From the NCBI GenBank assembly GCA_900765105.1, contig CAAFQM010000126.1, forward strand, positions 18,061 through 82,060: DNA of 64,000 bases, read 5' to 3'. The stretch is from an uncultured Faecalibacterium sp. GTDB taxonomy: Bacteria > Bacillota > Clostridia > Oscillospirales > Ruminococcaceae. The notes below the pieces were generated by a model, which ran no database searches, was not told where the DNA came from, and saw only the letters and a program-made list of their open reading frames with translations. Position numbers and translations under genes: made by a program. Each line of letters opens with the position of its first letter. The first letter of the stretch is position 1. Below are positions 1-7,671 of the stretch, in pieces.

Positions 1-1
1 C

Positions 2-1336
2 GCAGACGAGATCGTTGCAGCCATGATGGCAAAGTACGGCGACCGTGAGGATGTGACCGAAGAGGATCTGCGCCAGTGCATCGAGGATGTTACCGCCCTG
101 AAGGAAGCCGGAAAGCTCTGGACCCCGGACGTTTACCGGGATATGGCCTTCGATTTCAAGAATCGCAACACCGTGGTCAAGGCTCTGTGCCTGCATGTGG
201 CGCACACCTGCAACCTGAATTGCAATTACTGCTTTGCTTCGCAGGGCCGCTATCAGGGCGACCGCGCCCTCATGAGCTTTGAAGTGGGCAAGCGCGCCAT
301 GGATTTCCTCATTGAGAACTCCGGCACGCGTCGTAATCTGGAAGTGGACTTCTTCGGCGGCGAACCGCTGATGAACTTCGATATGGTCAAGAAGCTGGTG
401 GCCTACTGCCGTGAACAGGAGAAGATCCACAACAAGAACTTCCGCTTCACCATGACAACCAACGGCATGCTGATCGACGATGATGTGATCGATTTCTGCA
501 ACAAGGAATGCCACAATGTCGTGCTGAGTCTGGACGGCCGCAAGGAAGTGAACGACCGCTTTCGCAAGGACTACGCGGGCCATGGCAGCTACGATACCAT
601 CGTGCCCAAGTTCCAGGAATTTGTGAAGAAGCGTGGTGACAAGGGCTATTACATGCGCGGCACCTATACCCACTATAACACCGACTTCACCAACGACATC
701 TTCCACATGGCAGACCTCGGCTTTACTGAGCTGAGCATGGAACCGGTGGTGTCCAAGCCCGGCGATCCCAGCGCTCTGACCGAGGAAGATCTGCCCATCC
801 TGAAGGAGCAGTACGAGATCCTCGCCAAAGAGATGATCAAGCGTGACCGCGAGGGCCGCGGCTTTACCTTCTACCATTATATGATCGACCTGACCGGCGG
901 CCCCTGCATCTACAAGCGTATCTCCGGCTGCGGTTCCGGCACCGAGTACATGGCTGTGACCCCCTGGGGCGATCTGTATCCCTGCCACCAGTTCGTGGGC
1001 GACCCGAAGTATCTGATGGGCGACATCTGGAAGGGCGTCACCAACACGGAAGTGCGCGATAAGTTCAAGCACTGCAACGCTTACGCCCGTAAGGAGTGCC
1101 AGGACTGCTGGGCAAAGCTTTACTGCTCCGGCGGCTGTGCAGCCAACTCCTACCATGCCACCGGCGACATCACCGGCGTGTATGAGTACGGTTGCGAGCT
1201 TTTCCGTAAGCGCATGGAGTGCGCCATCATGATCAAGGTAGCCGAAAATCAGGAGCTGGCCGCACAGGGCATCGAGGTGCCCATTGAGCTGGGCAGCACC
1301 TGCAACGCCTGCGCCGACGGCGAAGCCTGCGAATGA
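2..1336 (+). CDS. scfB: SCIFF peptide maturase, radical SAM/SPASM protein (5' truncated)
   Basis: Radical SAM enzyme expected to install a thioether cross-link in a small six-cysteine (SCIFF) peptide. The frame is open to the left edge, so the N-terminus lies outside the window. Numbering from the ATG at 23, the 4Fe-4S motif CxxxCxxC is C63, C67 and C70, followed by a GGEP motif. The C-terminal half holds many cysteines in SPASM order (a CGSG site, a CHQF site, a CQDCW..CSGGC cluster and a later C), as expected for auxiliary iron-sulfur clusters. A further Cys-rich tail (CNACADGEAC) closes the protein. The stop overlaps the next start by 4 bp (ATGA), so the two are translationally coupled. 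The precursor peptide gene would normally sit just upstream, outside this window. SCIFF specificity is inferred from overall resemblance; a different SPASM peptide maturase is the alternative. Confidence 0.85.
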   Translation, partial: ADEIVAAMMAKYGDREDVTEEDLRQCIEDVTALKEAGKLWTPDVYRDMAFDFKNRNTVVKALCLHVAHTCNLNCNYCFASQGRYQGDRALMSFEVGKRAMDFLIENSGTRRNLEVDFFGGEPLMNFDMVKKLVAYCREQEKIHNKNFRFTMTTNGMLIDDDVIDFCNKECHNVVLSLDGRKEVNDRFRKDYAGHGSYDTIVPKFQEFVKKRGDKGYYMRGTYTHYNTDFTNDIFHMADLGFTELSMEPVVSKPGDPSALTEEDLPILKEQYEILAKEMIKRDREGRGFTFYHYMIDLTGGPCIYKRISGCGSGTEYMAVTPWGDLYPCHQFVGDPKYLMGDIWKGVTNTEVRDKFKHCNAYARKECQDCWAKLYCSGGCAANSYHATGDITGVYEYGCELFRKRMECAIMIKVAENQELAAQGIEVPIELGSTCNACADGEACE

Positions 1337-2751
1337 GCGTGACTACGCCCATTGTGGACTTTGTGCGCCGCTATGCGCAGTCCGGGACCTCCCGGCTGCA
1401 TATGCCCGGCCACAAGGGACAGAAGATTCTGGGCTTTGAACCGTGGGATATCACCGAGATCAGCGGTGCAGATGAGCTGTATGAAGCAGAGGGCATCATT
1501 GCAGAGAGCGAAGCCAACGCCACAAAGCTTTTCGGTACAGCGCATACTTTCTATAGTACAGAAGGCTCCTCGCAGTGTATCCGCGCCATGCTCTTTCTGG
1601 CGCTGCAGGCGGCTCCGAAGACCGGCGGTCGCCCGGTGCTGCTGGCAGCACGCAACGCCCACAAGGCGCTGCTCTATGCGGCGGCACTGCTGGATTTTGA
1701 TATTCGGTGGCTCTGGCCTGCACAGAAAGACGCCGGGGCGCTGTGTAGCTGCCCTGTTTCTGCCGGGCAGCTGAAGCAGACACTTCAGGAAATGGAACAG
1801 CAGGGCAAAAAGCCCTTCGGCGTCTATGTCACCAGCCCGGATTACCTCGGCGGGGTGCAGGATATCGCTGCGCTGGCCGGGGTCTGCAATGCGTCCGGGG
1901 TACCGCTTCTGGTGGACAACGCCCACGGTGCTTATCTGCGGTTTCTCCCGCAGGGGCCGGGGCATCCCATCGCGCTGGGCGCTGCCATGTGCTGCGATTC
2001 CGGCCACAAAACGCTGCCGGTGGTCACGGGCGGGGCATACCTGCATCTGGGCGAAAACGCTCCGGTACAGGATGAAATTGCCGTGCGGAATGCGCTGGCG
2101 CTGTTTGGCTCCACCAGCCCGTCTTACCTGATTTTGCAGTCGCTGGATCAGTGCAACCGCATCCTTTCGGAAGGATATCCGCTGCGGCTGATGCAGTGCT
2201 GTGGGTATCTGACCCGGCTGCGCAGAGAGCTGAACGAAGCGGCTGCGGCAAAACATTGTCCCATGCCGCTGGTGCTGGAAAGCGAGCCGCTCAAAGTCAC
2301 GCTGGACGCTGCGGCACTGGGCCTGCCCGGGCAGGAGCTGGCCGGGCGGCTGCGCGGCGCACAGATCGAGTGTGAGTATGCCGACCCGCGTTATGTGGTG
2401 CTGATGTTCACCCCGGAAAATCCTCCGCAGGATTTCGAACGTCTGACAGCTGCCGTCCGCGGTATCGTGGAAAGTCTGTCCGGGCCAATACCGGAGCCGG
2501 AACAGACGGCAGAAGGATTCCGGGCGCTGGAACAGAGCCTTGCGACCCGCTGCAGCATCCGGCAGGCTGTATTTGCCCCACAGGAGATGATCCCGGCAGA
2601 GCAGGCAGAAGGATGCATCTGTGCCATGCCGACTGTTTCCTGCCCGCCGGCGATCCCAATTGTGGTCAGTGGTGAGGTTGTTTCGTCGGCAGCTGTGGAG
2701 CTGATGAAGCGGTACGGAATCAAAACCATCTCTGTTCTGCACAAAAAATAA
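1333..2751 (+). CDS. Orn/Lys/Arg decarboxylase family PLP enzyme
   Basis: PLP-dependent fold-type I decarboxylase, 472 residues, of the short Orn/Lys/Arg decarboxylase (SpeA/YaaO-like) group. Near the N-terminus it shows the family motif HMPGHKGQ (residues 23-30) and then STEGSSQ near residue 75. The PLP pocket is visible as DNAHGA (195-200, with D195 and H198) and DSGHKTLP with K226 as the likely Schiff-base lysine. The enzyme would release CO2 from a basic amino acid in the cytoplasm, giving a polyamine precursor; the exact substrate (arginine, lysine or ornithine) cannot be told from sequence alone. It overlaps the stop of the SCIFF maturase by 4 bp and is followed by a strong terminator, so it ends that operon. 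A longer open frame on the opposite strand is a shadow. Confidence 0.85.
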   Translation: MSVTTPIVDFVRRYAQSGTSRLHMPGHKGQKILGFEPWDITEISGADELYEAEGIIAESEANATKLFGTAHTFYSTEGSSQCIRAMLFLALQAAPKTGGRPVLLAARNAHKALLYAAALLDFDIRWLWPAQKDAGALCSCPVSAGQLKQTLQEMEQQGKKPFGVYVTSPDYLGGVQDIAALAGVCNASGVPLLVDNAHGAYLRFLPQGPGHPIALGAAMCCDSGHKTLPVVTGGAYLHLGENAPVQDEIAVRNALALFGSTSPSYLILQSLDQCNRILSEGYPLRLMQCCGYLTRLRRELNEAAAAKHCPMPLVLESEPLKVTLDAAALGLPGQELAGRLRGAQIECEYADPRYVVLMFTPENPPQDFERLTAAVRGIVESLSGPIPEPEQTAEGFRALEQSLATRCSIRQAVFAPQEMIPAEQAEGCICAMPTVSCPPAIPIVVSGEVVSSAAVELMKRYGIKTISVLHKK

Positions 2752-2761
2752 GCCTGTTTCA

Positions 2762-2794
2762 AGAGCGCGGTGCTTTCTGCACCGTGCTCTTTTG
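2762..2794 (+). terminator. Rho-independent terminator after the decarboxylase
   Basis: A 12-bp stem (2762-2773 with 2779-2790, one G-U pair) with a 5-nt loop is followed by a short T run. It lies 10 bp after the stop of the decarboxylase gene. Confidence 0.85.
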
Positions 2795-2856
2795 CATATC
2801 CGCTTCATGCCGTGCATACCTTTTGATAGAAACGGACAGGGAAAGGGGTACACTGC

Positions 2857-4374
2857 ATGGGACTGAAGATTTTTCGGGATACATTGCCGCAGGCGGGGGC
2901 CGACTGCACGATAAAAGCTGAACTCCCGCTTGAGACCGAGATCCTTATTTCAGACTATCTTCCTCCGGTGTTCAAGCTGGTCAAGTGCTTTGCGAAACCG
3001 GTCGTGCTGCAAAAGCAGCTGCAGCCCGGGCGGCTGACGCTGGAAGGCTATCTGCGCTGCATCGTATTTTATCAGGGTGAGGATGGAACTGGCCTTTGCC
3101 AGACAGAGCAGAAACTTCCTTTCACGAAGCAGCTGGAAACCCCGGAAGCCGCATTCACTTCATGGACCGTTACCGCCGAGGGGCAGACCGAGTACCTCAA
3201 CTGCCGGGCCGTGACGCCCCGACGCATTGAGGTGCGCGGCGCTTTCGGGATGATCGCTGCCCTTCATACTCAGAACAATTCTGAAATCATTACAGCACTG
3301 GCAGACGGAAACATTGAGCAGCGGCTGCAAACAGTCAGCGGCGTGCGCAGTGTCGCCGTGCTGGAAAAGCTGGTCACGGCAGAAGGTGAGCTGGTGTTTG
3401 CAAAGCCTCCGGCCGCGGTGCTGGATATCACAGGAACTGCAGCGGTGCGGGAGGTGAAACTACTGACCGGAAAAGCTGTGGTCAAAGGCGAGATCCGGGC
3501 ATCGTGTGCATGGCGTGCCGAAGGGGAGACCACTCTGCAGAGTCAGACGGCATCTCTGCCGTTCCAGCAGGTCGTGGATCTGGACGGTATCGCAGAGGAT
3601 TGCAAATGCCTGTGCGTTCTGGAACCGGTCGGCTTTTCTGTAACCGAAGGGGAACAGGACAGCAGCCAGCTGACCGCGAATGTGATGATGCATCTGCATG
3701 CATGGCGGCCGTTCCAGTTACAGACCGCAGCTGACGCATTCTCCACCCGCTATGAGACCAACCTCACTCCGCAGGAGCGGGCAGTGGATGATCTGGCCTG
3801 TCTGCTGAATGAGACTTCCTCTGCTACAGCAAACGGGCCATTACCGGATGCGGGCGCACAGCTTCGGGCCTGTTTTGTTTCCTACGGACCGGTGCAGATC
3901 GACTGGCGGGACGGCAGGCCGGAGCTGACGGTACGGGCTGTGGCCACGGCGTTTGCCGAGAATAGCCTTGCGGAGTTGGAAAGCTACGAAAAGCCACTGG
4001 AACTGCGGTTCCCGCTTCCGGCAGAAGTGCCGCCGGAAACACAGCTTTTCCCGGAATGCTGGCTGAGCACGGAAAATGTCCAGTGCAGCTGCTCGGGCGG
4101 GACGCTGGAAGTAACGGTGACCGCCCGGGCGGAAGGTGCCGTCCTCTGCCGGAAAACATTTACCGCCATCGGAGAGATTTCCCTCGGCGAACCGCTGACC
4201 GCAGCAGACCCGGAGATTGCGCTGCGCATCTACTATGCGCAGGAAGGAGAAAAGCCCTTTGATATTGCCCGGCGGTTCCATGTTTCTCCGGCGCAGATGC
4301 TGGCGGCCAATGGGCTGGACGCTGGCACACAGGCTTTGCCGCAGGCACAGCACTTTCTGGTGCCCAGTGTGTAA
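2857..4374 (+). CDS. DUF3794 and LysM domain protein, SipL-like
   Basis: Protein of 505 residues with repeated DUF3794-type beta-rich segments (for example the stretch around residues 30-110 with EILISDYLP and VVLQKQ, and similar repeats further on) and a C-terminal LysM-like domain (about residues 455-505, starting IALRIYYAQEGEKPFDIARRF). This architecture matches SipL, the clostridial spore morphogenetic protein that binds SpoIVA on the forespore surface. No signal peptide is visible, in keeping with a mother-cell cytoplasmic role. A purine-rich ribosome binding site (GGGAAAGGGG) precedes the ATG. The gene stands alone between two terminators. Assignment to SipL rather than another DUF3794/LysM protein is inference; the domain reading is fairly sure. 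Confidence 0.75.
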   Translation: MGLKIFRDTLPQAGADCTIKAELPLETEILISDYLPPVFKLVKCFAKPVVLQKQLQPGRLTLEGYLRCIVFYQGEDGTGLCQTEQKLPFTKQLETPEAAFTSWTVTAEGQTEYLNCRAVTPRRIEVRGAFGMIAALHTQNNSEIITALADGNIEQRLQTVSGVRSVAVLEKLVTAEGELVFAKPPAAVLDITGTAAVREVKLLTGKAVVKGEIRASCAWRAEGETTLQSQTASLPFQQVVDLDGIAEDCKCLCVLEPVGFSVTEGEQDSSQLTANVMMHLHAWRPFQLQTAADAFSTRYETNLTPQERAVDDLACLLNETSSATANGPLPDAGAQLRACFVSYGPVQIDWRDGRPELTVRAVATAFAENSLAELESYEKPLELRFPLPAEVPPETQLFPECWLSTENVQCSCSGGTLEVTVTARAEGAVLCRKTFTAIGEISLGEPLTAADPEIALRIYYAQEGEKPFDIARRFHVSPAQMLAANGLDAGTQALPQAQHFLVPSV

Positions 4375-4384
4375 AATGACTGAA

Positions 4385-4419
4385 GAACGCTGCCATTTTC
4401 CGGCAGCGTTCTCCTTTTT
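4385..4419 (+). terminator. Rho-independent terminator after the SipL-like gene
   Basis: Perfect 10-bp stem (4385-4394 with 4402-4411), 7-nt loop and a TCCTTTTT tail, starting 10 bp after the stop codon. Confidence 0.9.
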
Positions 4420-4444
4420 GTCAGGGAAATAACCTGAAAAGCTC

Positions 4445-4473
4445 TTTCTTATCCAGCCGGAGCGGAGTATAAT
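4445..4473 (+). promoter_or_regulatory. Candidate sigma-A promoter of azlCD
   Basis: A perfect -10 box TATAAT (4468-4473) lies 40 bp upstream of azlC. At 17 bp spacing the -35 position reads TTTCTT (4445-4450), which is weak. Confidence 0.55.
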
Positions 4474-4513
4474 AGACTCTGGTGTTTGGAATAGGAAAGG
4501 AGCATCAGTCAAC

Positions 4514-5302
4514 ATGGAGACGGAATCAAAGTTTCTGGATCCGGAACTTGTCAATGCGAAAAAACCGGTCTGGGCGTTCAGCCGTAAGACTTTCTGCGAG
4601 GGAATGCGCGACGGCGTGCCCATTGCGCTGGGTTATTTTGCAGTTTCGTTCTCGCTGGGCATTGCGGCCCGGCGGGCAGGATTCACCCCATTTCAGGGCT
4701 TCTTGGTCAGCCTGCTGAATAATGCTTCGGCCGGTGAGTATGCGGCATTTGCCATTATCATGGCAAATGCAACCAATCTGGAAGTAGCAGTCATTACCCT
4801 GATCGCAAATGCACGCTATCTGCTCATGAGCTGTGCGCTGGCCCAGCGCTTTGCACCGGGCACCCCCTTCTGGCACAGGCTGGTCATCGGCTACGACGTA
4901 ACGGATGAACTGTTCGGCATTACCATTGCACGGCCCGGCAGTCTGAACCCATATTATACTTACGGTGCCATTTTGCTGGCTGCTCCCGCATGGGCGACCG
5001 GTACGGCACTGGGCATCATTGCGGGCAACCTGCTGCCGCTGCGGGCAGTCAGTGCACTGAGCGTGGCGCTGTACGGCATGTTTCTGGCTATCATCATCCC
5101 GCCGGCCCGAAAGAACAAAGTCGTGGCGGCGCTGGTGGCCATCAGCTTTGCGCTGAGCTTTGTGTGCAACTATCTGCCGGGCATCTCCGCGCTTTCGGAG
5201 GGCACCCGCACGATCCTGCTTACTGTGCTTATTTCCAGTGCAGCAGCGGTGCTTTTCCCGGTCAATACGGAGGAACAGGAGGCAGAACATGACCCACAAT
5301 AA
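4514..5302 (+). CDS. azlC: AzlC family branched-chain amino acid exporter, large subunit
   Basis: Integral membrane protein of 262 residues, the large partner of the two-component AzlCD (LIV-E) exporters of branched-chain amino acids. The family start region (F-EGMRDGVPIALGYFAVSFSLG, about residues 34-56) is clear, followed by several hydrophobic segments and the conserved stretch NARYLLMSCALAQRF. An AGGAAAGGAG ribosome binding site sits 11 nt before the ATG. The gene overlaps azlD by 14 bp and shares its promoter with it, the usual arrangement for this pair. The transported substrate could be another hydrophobic compound; the family assignment is sure. Confidence 0.9.
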   Translation: METESKFLDPELVNAKKPVWAFSRKTFCEGMRDGVPIALGYFAVSFSLGIAARRAGFTPFQGFLVSLLNNASAGEYAAFAIIMANATNLEVAVITLIANARYLLMSCALAQRFAPGTPFWHRLVIGYDVTDELFGITIARPGSLNPYYTYGAILLAAPAWATGTALGIIAGNLLPLRAVSALSVALYGMFLAIIIPPARKNKVVAALVAISFALSFVCNYLPGISALSEGTRTILLTVLISSAAAVLFPVNTEEQEAEHDPQ

Positions 5303-5594
5303 TTACATCTACATTGCGGTCATGGCGCTGGTATCCTATGCCATCCGCATCCTGCCGCTGACGCTGATCCGCAAGCCCATCAAAAACCGCTTTATCCAGT
5401 CGTTTCTGTACTATGTGCCCTATGTCACGCTGGCGGTCATGACCTTCCCGGCCATTGTCAACGCGACCCAAAGCCCTGTGGCCGGTGCCATGGCACTGGT
5501 GGTGGGCATTGCTGCAGCGTGGTTCGGTGCCAGCCTGTTTCAGGTCTCGGTCGCCTGCTGCGCGGTGGTTTTTGTGCTGGAATTTTTTGTCTGA
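5289..5594 (+). CDS. azlD: AzlD family branched-chain amino acid exporter, small subunit
   Basis: Small membrane protein of 101 residues with about four hydrophobic segments, matching AzlD, which works with AzlC in amino-acid export. The conserved RILPLTLIRKP and FLYYVPYVTLAVMTFPAIV segments are typical. The ATG at 5289 was chosen because AGGAGG (5276-5281) lies at correct spacing; a longer in-frame reading from 5160 lies inside azlC and lacks such a site. It overlaps the end of azlC by 14 bp, pointing to translational coupling and joint membrane assembly. Confidence 0.9.
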   Translation: MTHNNYIYIAVMALVSYAIRILPLTLIRKPIKNRFIQSFLYYVPYVTLAVMTFPAIVNATQSPVAGAMALVVGIAAAWFGASLFQVSVACCAVVFVLEFFV

Positions 5595-5609
5595 CTCTTC
5601 GGCAAATGC

Positions 5610-5642
5610 TGCCCGGAAGCTGCGGTGCTCCCGGGCACTTTT
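5610..5642 (+). terminator. Probable terminator after azlD
   Basis: A 7-bp stem (5610-5616 with 5631-5637) with a 14-nt loop is followed by CTTTT, 15 bp after the azlD stop. Confidence 0.6.
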
Positions 5643-5676
5643 GCATATTTCCGCTTTTTAAAAAGGAGGCGTCTCT

Positions 5677-6522
5677 ATGAAAAAGATCCTCATCACCGGG
5701 GCGGGCGGATTCGTTGGCTCTCGGATTCTGCAGCAGTGGAACCGGAACGATGCCCTGTACACGCTGCCCAAAGGCTTTTTCCGGACGGCTGGCGAAGCAC
5801 AAATCATGGAGCAGGTGGAAAAAATCTGCCCGAATGTGATCTTGCACACTGCAGCCATCTCGGACACCGGTTACTGTGCGCAGCACCCGGAAGAAGCTTA
5901 CCGTGCAAACGTATTGCTTCCGGTCTGGCTGGCAAAAGCGGCCGCAAAGACCCGCGCAAAGCTGGTGGCCTTCAGCTCGGATCAGGTCTACGCAGGCGTT
6001 CAGGGGACCGGCCCGCTGCCGGAAACGCTGGAACTGACGCCCACCAATGTATATGGCTGCTATAAGCTGGAAGCAGAGCAGCGTGTGCTGCAGGTCTGCC
6101 CGGACTCCGTTCACCTCCGTGCCACATGGATGTACGACCTGCCCGGCTACGGCCTGCCCATCCGGGGCAATCTGCCACTGAATCTTCTGCACGCAGCGCT
6201 GAAAGGGGAAAGTGTGCGCTTTTCCCGCAACGATTTCCGCGGCGTGACGTATGTCCGGCAGGTGATCCGCAATCTGGAACCGGCACTCAGCCTGCCCGGC
6301 GGGGTATACAATTTCGGTAGCGGAAACGATACGGATATGGTGCGCACCGCGCAGCAATTTGCACAGGAAATGGGCATCTGTGCTCAGGTCGAAGAAGCAG
6401 ACTGGTACCGTAACCTTGTAATGGACGGCACAAAGCTGAAACATTCCGGCATTCATTTTGAAACAACGCAGCAGGGAATCCGGCGGTGCCTGCAGGACTA
6501 CGGATTGGAGGGCGGCATATGA
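5677..6522 (+). CDS. RmlD-like NAD(P)-dependent sugar-nucleotide reductase/epimerase
   Basis: Extended short-chain dehydrogenase of 281 residues. It begins with the Rossmann glycine motif GAGGFVG (residues 8-14) and carries the family features LHTAA and FSSDQVYAG. The catalytic tyrosine and lysine of the YxxxK motif are visible in VYGCYKLEAE. Overall it resembles RmlD (dTDP-4-dehydrorhamnose reductase) and related sugar-binding SDRs. No other rhamnose or cell-wall sugar genes are nearby, so the substrate is unknown. AAAAAGGAGG precedes the ATG. Its stop overlaps the start of the next gene (ATGA), so it is probably co-translated with the ATPase. Family is clear, exact reaction is not. Confidence 0.75.
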   Translation: MKKILITGAGGFVGSRILQQWNRNDALYTLPKGFFRTAGEAQIMEQVEKICPNVILHTAAISDTGYCAQHPEEAYRANVLLPVWLAKAAAKTRAKLVAFSSDQVYAGVQGTGPLPETLELTPTNVYGCYKLEAEQRVLQVCPDSVHLRATWMYDLPGYGLPIRGNLPLNLLHAALKGESVRFSRNDFRGVTYVRQVIRNLEPALSLPGGVYNFGSGNDTDMVRTAQQFAQEMGICAQVEEADWYRNLVMDGTKLKHSGIHFETTQQGIRRCLQDYGLEGGI

Positions 6523-7385
6523 TTTATCTTGACGAGTTCCGTTTTCTGGATTCCGATGATGAATGGGATTATTTTAGGGATATGGAAAATGAAATGTCCT
6601 ACGACTCCCTCTATCCATTCCAGATGTTTCCGAATATGGAATGGTCCGACGTGATTTTTGATGCAGTTACGATCTTTTATGGCGGAAATGGTTCCGGTAA
6701 AAGCACGGCGCTGAACCTGATCGCAGAAAAGCTTCATCTGGCACGGGAGAGCAGCTATAATCACAGCGCGTTGTTTGACGACTATGTAGACCGGTGCGAT
6801 GCTTCTGTGTTGCACAGGCTCCCGTCCGGCAGCCGCATCATCACAAGCGATGATGTGTTTGATTATATGTTTGGCGTGCGCAATTTCAACGAAGGCGTCG
6901 ACCGACGCAGGGACGAGCTTTTTCAGGAATATGCTTCGTACAGCAATACGCCGCTCAGACTGCATAGCATGGATGACTACGAAGCGTTCAAGAAGGGAAT
7001 GAAGGCCAGACGTTCTACCCGGACCGAATATGTCCGGCAGCGGGTCACGAACAATATCCGGACCCGTTCGAACGGAGAAAGTGCCCTGCAGTATTTTCAG
7101 CACCAGATCCGGTCTGATGCGCTTTATCTTCTGGACGAGCCGGAAAACAGCCTGAGTGCGGAAAAGCAGATCCTTCTGGCAGAATTTCTGGAGCAGTCTG
7201 CCCGTTTTTACGGCTGTCAACTGGTCATTGCGACCCATTCGCCCTTTCTGCTGGCGATGAAGGGTGCCCGCATTTATGATCTGGACACAGTCCCGGTGGA
7301 CACTGCTGCATGGACGGAGCTGCCCAATGTCCGGATGTATTATGATTTCTTTCAGAAACACCGGGATGAATTTGAAGAGGACTGA
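6519..7385 (+). CDS. AAA family ATPase (ABC/SMC-like, stand-alone)
   Basis: Protein of 288 residues with an ABC-like nucleotide-binding fold. A Walker A motif GGNGSGKST is present near residue 52, and a Walker B with catalytic acid in ALYLLDEPENSLS in the last third. It is followed by a His-switch-like segment (LVIATHSPFLLA). There is no membrane domain and no obvious signature motif. Such single-domain ATPases resemble AAA_21/RecF-like proteins of unknown role. The start at 6519 overlaps the stop of the RmlD-like gene by 4 bp, so the pair forms one transcription unit; a 33-nt longer reading would lie inside that gene. I cannot give a function; an overcoming-lysogeny/OLD-like or toxin-antitoxin ATPase role would be guesswork. 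Confidence 0.7.
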   Translation: MIYLDEFRFLDSDDEWDYFRDMENEMSYDSLYPFQMFPNMEWSDVIFDAVTIFYGGNGSGKSTALNLIAEKLHLARESSYNHSALFDDYVDRCDASVLHRLPSGSRIITSDDVFDYMFGVRNFNEGVDRRRDELFQEYASYSNTPLRLHSMDDYEAFKKGMKARRSTRTEYVRQRVTNNIRTRSNGESALQYFQHQIRSDALYLLDEPENSLSAEKQILLAEFLEQSARFYGCQLVIATHSPFLLAMKGARIYDLDTVPVDTAAWTELPNVRMYYDFFQKHRDEFEED

Positions 7386-7440
7386 ACCTGAAAATCTTCC
7401 GAAATTTCTGTATCGCACAAAAAACAGAGAAATGGATACA

Positions 7441-7514
7441 ACAAAGCAGGATGTTCTGTGCGGAAAATCCGCCGAAAGCGGAAGAAAAGGCGCGCAGAAC
7501 ACCCTGCTTTGTTT
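7441..7514 (+). terminator. Long imperfect hairpin, possible terminator of the ATPase gene
   Basis: Segment 7441-7462 pairs with 7491-7512 over about 20 bp with few mismatches, and the interior holds a further small hairpin. The T run behind it is short (GTTTATC), so termination is plausible but not certain. Confidence 0.5.
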
Positions 7515-7578
7515 ATCTCCGAGCAGAAAATGCCCTCGGAATACGAAGAATGGCCGTTCGTGGAAAAGTCATACTTAA

Positions 7579-7607
7579 TTTACAATAATTCTCAGTTTTG
7601 CTATAAT
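7579..7607 (+). promoter_or_regulatory. Promoter of the nucleobase permease
   Basis: TTTACA (7579-7584), a 17-bp spacer and a perfect TATAAT (7602-7607). The box overlaps an ATG that would otherwise be the longest in-frame start of the permease, which rules that ATG out. No purine riboswitch is visible in the roughly 60-nt leader. Confidence 0.85.
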
Positions 7608-7671
7608 GAATCCGCTTTTCCAAAGCATCCGAAAATCTAAATTGTGTCAAAATCTGAGGAGAGTGGATCGT

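Noticed and set aside
7606..7671. ATG at 7606 as start of the permease
   Set aside because: The codon overlaps the perfect -10 box. The TTG at 7672 has a good ribosome binding site.
7608..7671. Purine riboswitch in the permease leader
   Set aside because: The leader is only about 60 nt and lacks the conserved loop sequences.
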